From positions 1 through 64,000 of the forward strand of contig BGKB01000236.1 of assembly GCA_003116975.1 (NCBI GenBank): a DNA stretch of 64,000 nt, in the 5' to 3' direction. Under the pieces are notes generated by a model. The model worked only from the letters and a program-made list of their open reading frames with translations. It ran no database searches and had not been told where the DNA came from. A program made the position numbers and the translations under genes. This DNA comes from Aurantiochytrium sp. KH105 (lineage: Eukaryota; Sar; Bigyra; Thraustochytrida; Thraustochytriidae). Shown here piece after piece: positions 18,029 to 27,253 of this stretch. Numbering within the stretch: position 1 is the first letter of the stretch; the number at the start of each line of letters is the position of its first letter.

Positions 18029-19120
18029 TTAGAAGATGCCAAACTGCTTCTTGAGCCGAATACGTTTCCAAGAAGGAAGCTCAGCAAACTCGGACTTGCG
18101 CATGCCAAAGGCAGCCTTGAAAGACTTGGACGTAATGTAGAGTTCGAGCGAGGACGGATTCATATTGTCGTCGAACTCACCGAGAGACTTCATCTTCTTA
18201 ATCTCCTCCAAAGTGTACGGGAATTGCTCCGGGTCATCCTCCTCGTCGTCGCTGCTTTCCTCTTGCACCTCTTCCTCTTGCACCTCTTCCTCTTGCACCT
18301 CTTCCTCTTCCTCTTCCTCTTCCTCAATGGCAGCCTCCTTGACGGATTTGCGCGAGGACTTGCGCGAGGACTTGCGCGAGGATCGAGAGGATCGAGAGGA
18401 GGCGCGGGAGCTGCGTGAGCGGCGCGAGGAAGACTCATTCTCGACCTCGTCGCTCTCCTCGTCTTTGTCGCTTTCGTCATCGCCCTCGACGTCCAGCTCT
18501 TCCATTGACTTTGACATGAAGGCAGGAACGTGACCGTCCTTTGAAAGGCCAGGAAGAGCGACGGGATTACGCACGGAAATGCGGGCGAGCAACGAGTAGG
18601 CGCCGGCGGTTTCGGCCTCGTCCTGCTCCTTGCGCGCAATCTCTGCTTCGGTGAGTGGGGCCTCGATGGCCTTCATTTTAGAGTACTCCTCATAGGAGAG
18701 CTCCGAGGAAGAAGAGACGTTGTACTCCTCAATGGATGCGCCCAGATCAGAAAGCGTATCCTTAACGCCCGAGATGGAGCTCGCGTAGAGCATTTTGGTG
18801 CGGGTCTTGGCTCCTTCGGGGATGTACTTGATGAGAAGGCAATCGTCATTATCGCGGAAGAGCACGAAGACGCAAGGGTTCTCGTCGTCAACCTTGCGCG
18901 ACAGCTGATTAAGCTTTTCGGTCCACTCAAGATCGGCGCTAGAGCGAAAGAGCTTCTTGCCCGTGAGCTTTTCGCCATCGATCTCCACCTTGACGCACCC
19001 CAGGTCCCCGGCGGCCTCCTCGAGCAGCCGCATGAGCGAAGACGAGACCTTGATGTTGCTGCTCGCATTTCTGCCGACATTCTGCATGCCGGGCAGCGCT
19101 CTGCCCACGCTCATGTTCAT
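18029..19120 (-). CDS. ADF-homology + villin headpiece fusion protein
   Basis: Intronless, 363 residues, ATG 19120. Residues ~20-150 are an ADF/cofilin homology domain: CVFVLFRDNDDCLLIKYIP, then EGAKTRTKMLYASSISGVKDTL, the pattern of actin-depolymerising factor, twinfilin and GMF. Residues ~215-295 are low complexity: an acidic SDKDEESDEVE stretch, then Ser-Arg repeats (SSRKSSRKSSRKS), then Glu-rich EEVQEEEVQEEE repeats. The last 65 residues are a villin headpiece: FPYTLEEIKKMKS...SLELYITSKSFKAAFGM...EFAELPSWKRIRLKKQFGIF. It keeps the FGM, the EF..LP.WK core, the C-terminal LKK and the terminal Phe of actin-binding headpieces. Two actin-binding modules joined by a charged linker imply an actin cross-linking or capture role (inference). 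I know of no standard protein with this pairing. Confidence 0.85.
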   Translation of the reverse strand: MNMSVGRALPGMQNVGRNASSNIKVSSSLMRLLEEAAGDLGCVKVEIDGEKLTGKKLFRSSADLEWTEKLNQLSRKVDDENPCVFVLFRDNDDCLLIKYIPEGAKTRTKMLYASSISGVKDTLSDLGASIEEYNVSSSSELSYEEYSKMKAIEAPLTEAEIARKEQDEAETAGAYSLLARISVRNPVALPGLSKDGHVPAFMSKSMEELDVEGDDESDKDEESDEVENESSSRRSRSSRASSRSSRSSRKSSRKSSRKSVKEAAIEEEEEEEEEVQEEEVQEEEVQEESSDDEEDDPEQFPYTLEEIKKMKSLGEFDDNMNPSSLELYITSKSFKAAFGMRKSEFAELPSWKRIRLKKQFGIF

Positions 19121-20353
19121 CTTTCCTGCTTGACTTCTTTACTCGCCAGCCGTCCGGCCGGCTCGGCCTTTCGCCCTGGGTGCGCGCGCCGCGAGGCTCG
19201 TTTGCTCGAGCCTGGTCCCGGGCGGTAGTATATGTATATATGTATGTATGTTGCTCGCTCGACCCTTGGCTTCGCCACGCGCTGCGTCACGCTGCCTTGC
19301 CTCGCCTTGCCTCGCCTGCCTCGCCTCGCCTTGCCTCGCCTCGCCGAGCGCGCGCTCAGCGGAGCGAGCGAGCGCTGCCGGCGCCTCGGGAGTCTGCTGC
19401 GCGTGTGTCTTGTGTCTTGCGTGCTCGGGTTGGGGCCGATGCCGGTCGCGCGCCCGCCTCCCTCGCCCGCGGCCTCCGCTGCGCGGCGCGCGCGCGCTGC
19501 CTCCCGCCTCTCGCGGCCTGCCCGCCGCCGCCTCCGCGCCGCCGCCTCCGCGCGCCGCCGCCGCTGCAGCCGCCGCCCGCCCGCGCGCGCTCGAGTCCTG
19601 CCGCGGCGTCTGCGTCTTGCCCGTCTGCTTTCCTTTCTCTCCTCGCCTCCCTCTCCGTGCCTCTGCTTTCTTTCTCCTCGTCTGCGCTCTCCTTGTCCTT
19701 GCAGTTGCGTGCCTTCAGGTTGAGTGTTTTTCTGGCTGTTTTTCTGGCTGTTTTTTCTGTTTTCTTTGCGGGCTTCTTGACGCGGGCGCCGCTCTCCGAA
19801 GCTCTGATGGCCCCTCTCTCTCGGCCCCGAGCTCCTCGCCTCGCGGCGCGTCCGGGCTGCCGAGCGCCCGGCCTCGCGGCGCCGCGGGCGCGGTCGGGGC
19901 CGCCTCTCCTGCGCGGTCGTTCGGGCGAGGGCAGCTCTTCGACCCACGAGCCGCGCCGCGGCACGCGCCGCCCGCGCGATACTCCACTTGCGCGCCGCCG
20001 ATAGCCCACTGTGCGCGCCGCCGATAGCCCACTGGGCCCACCGCGCCTGCCCGCGCACACCGGGTGTGCGCAACGCACGGTCAAGAGCAAGCGCGCGCTC
20101 CTTTCCTCCAAGAGGTATAATAAGCAAGTACGTAGGGAGGGAGGACAGCCCTCGAGTGTCGCAGAACGAGGCGTCAGCCTGCCAGCTGCAGCTGGCTGCT
20201 GCAGGCAGGAGGAAGGCGGTCAGTTGGAGCCGCCGACGAAGAGGAGGTATTCCTACGTGGCGCATGGATAGCAGCGTAGGAGGCCCAAAGCCTTTGCATT
20301 GGCCTGGGACGATGAATCAGAATCGGAAGCGCAAATGCAGAGCAAATGTAGAT
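19121..20353. other. GC-rich upstream region of the ADF-VHP gene
   Basis: 1.2 kb of very GC-rich, low-complexity DNA. It includes a (GCCTC/GCCTT)-type degenerate repeat at 19290..19345 and alternating CG runs at 19440..19600. Overlapping Arg/Ala/Pro-rich ORFs exist on both strands, but they look like composition artefacts. It probably holds the leader and promoter of the minus-strand ADF-VHP gene. Confidence 0.5.
19226..19250 (-). promoter_or_regulatory. TATA-like AT island upstream of ADF-VHP gene
   Basis: A TATATGTATATATGTATG island stands alone in otherwise GC-rich DNA about 105-130 bp upstream of the ADF-VHP start. Its position and contrast suggest a core promoter element. It could equally be a (TATG)n microsatellite. 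Confidence 0.25.
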
Positions 20354-20694
20354 ACGATGATCGCAGTCTTGCCGGGCAAGCGCTCGACTGCAAGCGACAA
20401 GAGGGATCACAAGAGCAATGTTAAGAACCAGTGGCGACGATCTTCTTCTTATTGTTATCGATAAATTATGGGCAGAGAGCGAGCTGGTTGGCGCTCTGAC
20501 TCAGAGAGCGGCGCGGATCAAGCTTTGAAAACGATGATCGAAGTCTTGCCGGGCAAGCGCTCGACTGCAAGCGACAAGAGGGATCACAAGAGCAATGTTA
20601 AGAACCAGTGGCGACGATCTTCTTCTTATTGTTATCGATAAATTATGGGCAGAGAGCGAGCTGGTTGGCGCTCTGACTCAGAGAGCGGCGCGGA
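20354..20694. repeat. Tandem 164-bp direct repeat, period 177 bp, copying the end of the histidine phosphatase gene
   Basis: Bases 20354..20517 and 20531..20694 are identical except for one substitution (20364 C / 20541 A), with 13 unrelated bases between. Copy 2 contains the last 17 bases of the phosphatase CDS including its TGA (20678..20680) plus 3' flank. Copy 1 is the same segment repeated downstream, orphaned from the gene. Both copies include the motif TTGTTATCGATAAATTATGG. Confidence 0.95.
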
Positions 20695-21349
20695 GCTCGT
20701 CAGCCGTGGTAAGGTTGATGGCATGGACCTCGACCGTAGCGCTGTCGTGGTCAAACGAGAGGACATTGACGCAGCAGTTGTGCTGCGGAACCTTATGCAT
20801 ACCAGGTTTGTCGGCGTGAAGCTCGCTCAGAAGGACTTTATTGAGACGCGAGTGCGTGACGAAGAGAAGCTTGCTCCCGGGCGCGTGGGCGGCGCAAATG
20901 CTCTGAATAGCGGCGTGAGCGCGATCAAAGACGAGACGCGGGGACTCGCCTCCTCCGGGACAAGCGGCGTCGCGATCTCCGCGGGCCCATGCCTCGGAGA
21001 CGCTCTGAATATCCGTGCGAATGTCCTTGAGAAGCTGGCCTTCGAGCTGTCCATAATTCATTTCTTTAAGTTCGGGCACAACGGAGAGACCCTTTTTCTT
21101 GGCTGCGCAGGAGCTGTCTCTAGCCTCGAGGATTGCCTCGGCGGTCTCTCTTGCGCGCTGGAGCTCGCTCGCGAAGGCGCCGTGGACCTCAAGGTCTGCC
21201 AAGAGGCCTCCGAGCGCGCGAGCTTGCTCGCGTCCCTTTTCGTTGAGCGGGGGGTCCAGGCCAGCGCCCTGCACGCGGCCCTCCGCGTTGGCGGCGGTCT
21301 CCCCGTGCCTGCACAGCAGCACGAGGCTGCGTCGGGCGGAAGACGCCAT
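20678..21349 (-). CDS. Histidine phosphatase superfamily (phosphoglycerate mutase-like) protein
   Basis: 223 residues, ATG 21349. The catalytic RHGE motif is at residues 14-17 (LCRHGETAANAEGRVQG), with H15 the phospho-acceptor. ELQRARETA supplies the second Arg (R65), EMNYGQLEG the acid region (E96), and LLFVTHSRLNKVL the second His (H166). PGGGESP lies between, as in cofactor-dependent PGAM/PhoE/SixA-type phosphatases. The size fits a soluble broad-specificity phosphatase rather than glycolytic PGAM (inference). The substrate cannot be told. There is no targeting signal beyond a short basic N-terminus. The 3' end is part of a recent tandem duplication. Confidence 0.85.
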   Translation of the reverse strand: MASSARRSLVLLCRHGETAANAEGRVQGAGLDPPLNEKGREQARALGGLLADLEVHGAFASELQRARETAEAILEARDSSCAAKKKGLSVVPELKEMNYGQLEGQLLKDIRTDIQSVSEAWARGDRDAACPGGGESPRLVFDRAHAAIQSICAAHAPGSKLLFVTHSRLNKVLLSELHADKPGMHKVPQHNCCVNVLSFDHDSATVEVHAINLTTADELRAAL

Positions 21350-21854
21350 CGCGCGCGCAGGACCAGGCTAACTTGCGCGCAGGCCTAGTGTCAGGCTGTC
21401 TCGCCAATGGCTCGCTGTCCCGCTTGCCTGGTGGATCCTTGCGCAAAGGACGGCCGCAGCGAGCGAGCGCTCACTCGAGTCGCGACGGCTCGCTTCCTCG
21501 CTTGCTGTCTCGCTTGCTGTCTCGCTTGCTGTCTCGCGCAAGCACGCACGATCTTCGACCGGTTCTGGACCTCTTTTCGGAGTCCGCTCTTCTCTGACTG
21601 ATCAGGTAGTAAGCCTGCTGGGCCTACTAGTCGTAAGTGGGCCGAAGGGGTCGACGCAGCCAGCCAGGCGGCCATGGGCTCGCACGAAAAAAAAAGAAGA
21701 GGACAACCAAAAAGTCATTGCAGAGCAGAGTGGAATGTGAATATTTGTATTGGTATAGCGGTGATGTAGTTCTTTCTCTCTCTCTTTCTCTCGATCAAAA
21801 ACGTAAGTGAATCAGTCAGTCACTGGCAGGAAGGAGTCTGTCCGTCGAAGGTTT
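21350..21854. other. Intergenic region with a 12-bp minisatellite
   Basis: 505 bp between the phosphatase start and the AP2-gene stop. It contains three copies of a CTTGCTGTCTCG unit at about 21500..21537, an oligo-A run at 21687..21697 and a (TC)n run at 21774..21793. No gene. Confidence 0.5.
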
Positions 21855-22791
21855 TCATGGGGAAGCCTCATCCGTCTCGTCGCGCTCGGCCGTGTTGACC
21901 TTGCGAACGCTGGCAAAAGCGTTGGCGTGGTCGTTTGATGATTTGGACTTGTTTGCTTGGCTCTGCGTGGACGCTCGATCAACGAGCTGCTTTTCACCGG
22001 CCTGCACAGCGGCCATGTGGGATGCCGAGTCAGCAATGGACTCTGCACAGCCATCTCCCTTGCCCTCCGAGTCGGATTTGCTGTTTCGCTTGCCGGAAGA
22101 GTCTTCCGGGGAATGTGATGACTTCTTCTTCTTGGCACTGGAGTTGAGGTCATCAGGAGCAAGTCGTGGGCGCTTTTTTAGTGGGACCTGGTCAACGGGC
22201 GTGTCGTTAAGAGACTGCACCTTGACATTTGCCTGTTCGGAAGAACCGGTGGTGTGCGTGGCGGAGCTGTGGCCTGCGGCTGGTTTGTCCGTCGGCGAGG
22301 CGCGTCCAGAGTCGTCCACCTTTGCGCTGTGATTCTTGTTCGAGGAAGGAAACGAGGTCGGCTTGGACGCCGCCGGCTTGGCAGCAGTGTCGAGACCGGA
22401 AGCGTGTTTGGGCGCGTCCGTAATGGTGGTGCCGTTGGAGTTGGAGCGCTCGAGCTTGGAAGACTTGGACTTCATCGTCTTTCCTGCGTCTTCGTTCCCT
22501 GGTTTGGAGGACAACGGTGTCGACTTGGGTCGCGAGATGTCCTTTGCCGGTGAGGATGCCGAAGAGGCTGCCCCGAAAGCGGCAGCAGCGCCGCCAGCAC
22601 AGGTTCCGCTCGGCTTCGTTTTATGGTCCTTGTGCGGCCGTGGTTTGGAGGAGGAGGACGATGATGAAGTAGCGTTGGCGACATGACCGGGAGGCGTGGC
22701 CTTGGTCGAGGGTGCGTCGAAAGCCGCAGTCGCGTCCTTGGACTTGGAGTCTGGCTTTGACGGCTTGGAAGATTTGGACGACGAGCGATGC

Positions 22792-22832
<41 letters not shown>

Positions 22833-24976
22833 ATTATCCTCCTCATCATCGGGATCGTCCGCAATGCTACGGCCCTCGGCGGCGGCGGCGGCTTCCAGAG
22901 CGGCCATCTCGGCGCGCACCTTGGCCTCTGCCTCCTTGTCCTTTTGGCGCTCCGTGGCGAGATTCATGCGCTCCGATACGACCTTGTCCATTTTCGTCAT
23001 GTAAACGGAGTTCATGTGGTTCTTGACGGCCTCTGCTGCTTGTTCGCGATGCAGAAAGGAGCCGAGTTTGCGCGATTTGCCATCAACGTACACGCGAGCC
23101 TGCCAGCGTTGCTCGCTGTTGCTCCAACGCACGCCCGTGGTTTTGTGAGACTTGTGCCTCGAGTGGCCACCGGTAGATGACCGACTTCCTGACCCGGCGG
23201 CCTCTCCCTTGTTGTGGCCGCTGCTGCCCTGGCTGCTCGAGGACTTGCGGTGCTTGGAGGACGACGACGAGGACTTTGCGGGCGAAGGCTTCGACCGCGA
23301 CTTGTGAGCGCCGCTCGAGCCAAGACCCGAAGCATTATTGCCTGACCGCGAGGACCCATTTTGAGACGGTTTGGCGTTGCTCGATGACTGGCCATTGGAC
23401 GTTTGTGCGCCCGTTTGCCACTGGCCATTGACCATCATTCGCGGCTGCTGGTGCTGGTGCTGTTGCTGAGGCATGGATAGCATTTGTTGCTGCATTTGGG
23501 GGTGCATCAGGTGCTGCTGGCCACCATTGCCATTGGCAAAGTAGGCTCCGGCAGGGAGGAAGCTGGCTCCGCGTCCACCCTGAGGATGGGGGACGAGGTA
23601 GCGCTGTTCCCATTTGCCGTTCACCAGCACTGTTTGCATTTGAAGTGGCTGTTGCTGCGGCATGAGGATCTGCATGCCGTTTTGCGTAAATGCAATTTGC
23701 TGCGGCCCGCCTTGTTGTCCGGGGGCCATCATGGGCTGGCCATTCCAGGAGATTTGCTGCATGCCTTGGGGCATTTGCTGGACTTGGAACATTTGCTGTT
23801 GCGGCTGTTGCATTTGCTGTTGGTGTTGCTGCATTTGTTGTGGTTGCTGCATTTGCTGCGGCTGTTGCATTTGCTGGGGAAAGAACATCTGTCCGTTAAT
23901 GATTTGTGGCTGCAGCATTTGCGGTTGCTGTTGTTGGTTCTGCTGCTGCTGCTGTTGCTGCTGCATTTGCATTTGCGGTTGCTGTTGTTGGTTCTGCTGC
24001 TGGGGCTGTTGCATCATCATTTGCGGCTGCATCATCATGAACTGCTGTTGAGGCATTTGCTGTTGCTGCTGGGGTTGCTGCTGTTGTGACGGGGGTTGTT
24101 GCTGCTGCTGCTGCTGCTGCTGTGACTGCTGTTGTGGCTGCTGCTGCTGCATCATATATTGCTGGAATTGTTGGGGCTGCTGCTGAGGCAATGCACTGGA
24201 TTTGTTCGGGGTCATGCTCGGTGAATTCGACGATGAGGAGACACCCTGCGGACGCGACGAACCAGATCCCAGTGCAGGCCCGTTACCAGAGAGGGACTTG
24301 CTATGAGAACTGTTGTTGTTGTTGTTGTTGTTGCTGCTGCTGCTGTTCCCAAACATGTTGCTGGAGTTCCCTCCGTTCGAGGAGCCGTGGCTGTTGCTGT
24401 TAGAGGAGGAAGAGTTTCCACTGGATCCGCTCGAAGTACCATGGCTGGAGTTGTTGTTGCTGTTGGAGGTGACATTCGTGGTCGCTTGCTGCTGCGTGGA
24501 CCGCGGCATGAGAAACGGAAACTGAGTTCCGTTTGTCTGAAACTGCTGAGCGAGGCTCTGAGGAAGGCCACCCATGACGCCAGCGTTGTTGGTGTTGTGG
24601 TTGTTGTTGGTATTGTTGCTTGTGCTGTTTCTTCCGCCGTTGCTGCTGCTATGCTTGTTGCTGTTGTTATTCGATCCAGCGTTAGCACTGCTATCAGCTG
24701 CGGCGTTCGACGAACTGAGTAATGCTCGCGGCAGAGAGCCCGAAGCTTGGGAAGCGTTTCCTTCTGAGCTTTGGCGCTGCGTTTGATTTTGCAGAAAGTT
24801 GGGCTGCTGGAGCGCCTGGAAGTTCATGGGGAAACCGTGGTTACTGTTGCTTCCAGTGTTCGAAGTTCCCTCACCCGAACTTGATGATTTCTGCTGCTGT
24901 TGCTGTTGTTGCTGCGGCTGGCTGTTGGAGAAATTCATCGAGCTCGCAAACTTTTGCAAGTTGAATTGCGAGGGCC

Positions 24977-25008
<32 letters not shown>

Positions 25009-25334
25009 GATGATTGCTGTTGCTGTTGCTGCGGCTGCTGTTGTGGATGTTGCATTTGCTGCTGCATGTACTGCGGCCACATCATGGCTCCACTGCTATT
25101 GCCGCTGCCGCTGCCGTTGCTGCTGTTATTGTTGTTATTATTGGCGGCGGCGTTGCTGACCCCAGTGTTGCCATTTCCACTGGAGGAAGGGGCGTTTCCG
25201 CTGCCGGAGCCACCGCTGCCTGTACCGCTGTTGCTGTTGCTGTTGTTCCAGTTTCCAAACAGCTGCTGCATTTGCGAGGGCTGCATCCCTCCGCCCTGTT
25301 GCATGTTCCCCTGGAACGGGAACGGTAGCGACAT
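21855..25334 (-). CDS. Q/N/S-rich protein with a single AP2/ERF-like DNA-binding domain
   Basis: From the first in-frame ATG (25334, MSLPFPFQGNM) the protein is 1159 residues. The frame stays open upstream to a GTG at 25409, and an acceptor-like site at 25404 suggests the true start may lie in an unseen upstream exon. About residues 1-690 are extreme low complexity: poly-Q blocks, poly-N/S/G blocks and QQPQMQMQ-type stretches, i.e. prion-like. Around residue 730 sits GVRWSNSEQRWQARVYV-DGKSRKLGSFLHREQAAEAV, an AP2/ERF fold (GVRW, W.ARV, LG.F...E.AA). The C-terminal ~400 residues are Ser/Lys/Ala-rich with KKRPRLAPD and KKKKSS nuclear-localisation-like clusters. It is a probable transcription factor with a glutamine-rich activation region (inference). 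Confidence 0.75.
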
Positions 25335-25403
25335 CTTCTCGCTCGGCTCGATAGATACAGACAGCGACTTGTTGTTTCCTCTGTTTTTTCCCTTGGCCTT
25401 TTT

Positions 25404-25440
25404 CTGCACGGGAACAAGGGAGGGGGAGGGGGGCAGAAGC
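25404..25440 (-). other. Candidate 3' splice site upstream of the AP2-domain ORF
   Basis: Read on the minus strand, a long pyrimidine tract (CCCCCCTCCCCCTCCCTTGT) is followed by TCCCGTGCAG and then the open frame KKAKGKNRGNNKSLSVS. This is a good acceptor shape and would explain why no ATG opens this basic, protein-like stretch. The donor and first exon could not be placed. Confidence 0.4.
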
Positions 25441-25550
25441 AGGGGTTTCGCGAAAAGGTGCGCGGCTCGATGCCTTCGCTCGCGTCGGGCTCGAGCGGTC
25501 GCGGCGCCTGCTGGTCTGCTGCTCGCTACTCTCCCTGGCTGCGTTCGATT

Positions 25551-25595
25551 AATCGATCGATCGATCGATCGATCAATCGGTCGGTCGGTCGGTCA
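25551..25595. repeat. (GATC)n / (GGTC)n tetranucleotide microsatellite
   Basis: A run of ATCGATCG units passes without break into GGTCGGTC units, i.e. one tetranucleotide tract with an internal A-to-G unit change. Confidence 0.9.
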
Positions 25596-25800
25596 GGTGG
25601 GTTGAGGGGGAAAAATACTAGGCGAGCAAGCAGGGCAGGCGAAAGGAAGGAGAAACGAGAGCTTGCTCGCTTCACGCGCCCGCTCGGCTCCGCTTGTCCG
25701 CGCGGCCTCGCTCTCGCGTCTGCGCCGGTCGCGCGTTCCGCCGCTGCTGCCGCCGCTTGACGACCTGCTCGGTCGATCGCCCGAGGGAGCGCCCGAGGGA

Positions 25801-25850
25801 GCGAGCGAGCGAGCGAGCGAACGAACGTATGAACGAGCGAACGATCGACT
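25801..25850. repeat. (GCGA)n / (ACGA)n tetranucleotide microsatellite
   Basis: GCGAGCGAGCGA units change to ACGAACGA and degenerate GAACGAGC units. Confidence 0.85.
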
Positions 25851-26056
25851 GAATGTAAGTATGTATGTATCAGGCACGCTGGCCGGCACGCTCGCGCTCG
25901 CCGACCGGGGCCGCTTGCGCCTCCCGCGCACTCGACGCGCCGGGCTCCCTCGCTTCCTCTCTCTCGCGTGCGCGCGCTCTCTCTCGTCCGCGCCACGCCC
26001 GACGGGCCGCCTCCGCGCGCCCGCGTCCGCGTGCTATCCGGAGCTATGCGTCTGGG

Positions 26057-26133
26057 GTCTGTCTGCCTCCCTGCCTCACTGCCTGCGTCTGTCTGTCACT
26101 TTCTGTCTGTCTGTTTATCTGTCTGTCTGTCTC
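26057..26133. repeat. (TCTG)n / (CCTG)n tetranucleotide microsatellite
   Basis: Degenerate CTGT and CCTG units run through the segment. The densest part is at 26102..26132. Confidence 0.8.
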
Positions 26134-27214
26134 TATCAGCCAGCCAGCCTTTCTTTGTTTCTTTCTTCCTCCCTTCCTGCTTTTTCAGTCGGTCTGTCTG
26201 TGCCCTTGCTTTCTTTCTTCTGCGCTTGCCTTCCCCTCGCCCTCTCTGCCTCCCGCCGCCCCCGCACCCCCACGGCCCCCCCCCCCTCCCCACTCGCGCC
26301 GCGCGGGCCCTCACAGCCGGACACTCTGCCTCTGCCGCCGCCCTCTCTGCGCCGCCGCGGCCCCGCCACTGCCGCCGCCGCAGTCAAGCTGAGTCTCCGC
26401 AGCCGCGCGCAGGGGCGACTGCGGGACGCGAGAGGGGGAAAGGCTGCCAGTGGCGCTTGCGCCTCCGCCAGCCTGGGTGCCAGTGTGCCAGCCAGTCGGT
26501 CTGCCCGTCCAGCCAGACAATAAGCCAGTCACTCGCCGACCCGCGCCCTCAGGTCCAGGCCCGCCTGCCTGCCCTCGCGACCAGCCAGCTGCCCTGCTGA
26601 AGGGAGAAGCCTTCGGCTCCCTCGTCGCCTCTGCCGTACCCACTGCCTCTGTTCTTTCGCGGCCTCACTCGACTCATGCCACAGAGGCGTCAGCGGCCAA
26701 GCGGGCGTGCCGCAGACGGAACGGCACGGTATGGCATGGCACGGTATGGTATGGCAGCACGCGAGCGTCCTGGCGTGCGTGCATTTTCTCGTGCCAGCGT
26801 GTTTGCGGGCGAGGGGCAAGCCACACCAGCCACCGGTTGGCCAGGGTGCCAGCCAAGCCTGCGCCGTGTCCGCGGCCCAGGCGCTCGCAGGCGGGGCTGC
26901 GGGCGTCAGAGGGGAGTCGGGCGTGGCCGCTGCGGGTCCGCGCTCCCCTCCCGACGCCGCGGGCCCCTCTGCACCGGCGCTCAGGCCCGCAGCTGCGCCG
27001 GAGAGATTCTGTCTGCCGCGCTCCCCACCCCGGCGCTGCGGCGCCCGGCCCAAGCAATCGGGCAAGAAAGGCGGCGAAAGCAGCCCGAGGCTGCGGGGGG
27101 CACAGTGGGGCTCTCATGGTGGACGGCCCGCCTGCACCGCGGCACGTGTGGGTCCAGCCCTCGCAGCCACCAGCCACCATGGCTTCTGGCTGGTCGCTGG
27201 CGCGGCATGCGGAC

Positions 27215-27253
27215 GGCCTTCATTTCGCAAGAAATGCTTGGCGAATGAAGGCC
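27215..27253. repeat. Imperfect 39-bp inverted repeat (hairpin)
   Basis: The left arm GGCCTTCATTTCGC pairs with the right arm GGCGAATGAAGGCC. Ten base pairs are perfect, followed by a one-base bulge and CGC/GCG, closing a loop of about 12 nt. The loop itself contains ATTTC/GAAAT complementarity. Confidence 0.7.

Noticed and set aside
19117-20265. 382-codon minus-strand ORF and overlapping plus-strand ORFs
   Set aside because: Arg/Ala/Pro/Ser-rich translation of GC-rich DNA in several frames at once. It has no domain and sits in the upstream region of the ADF-VHP gene.
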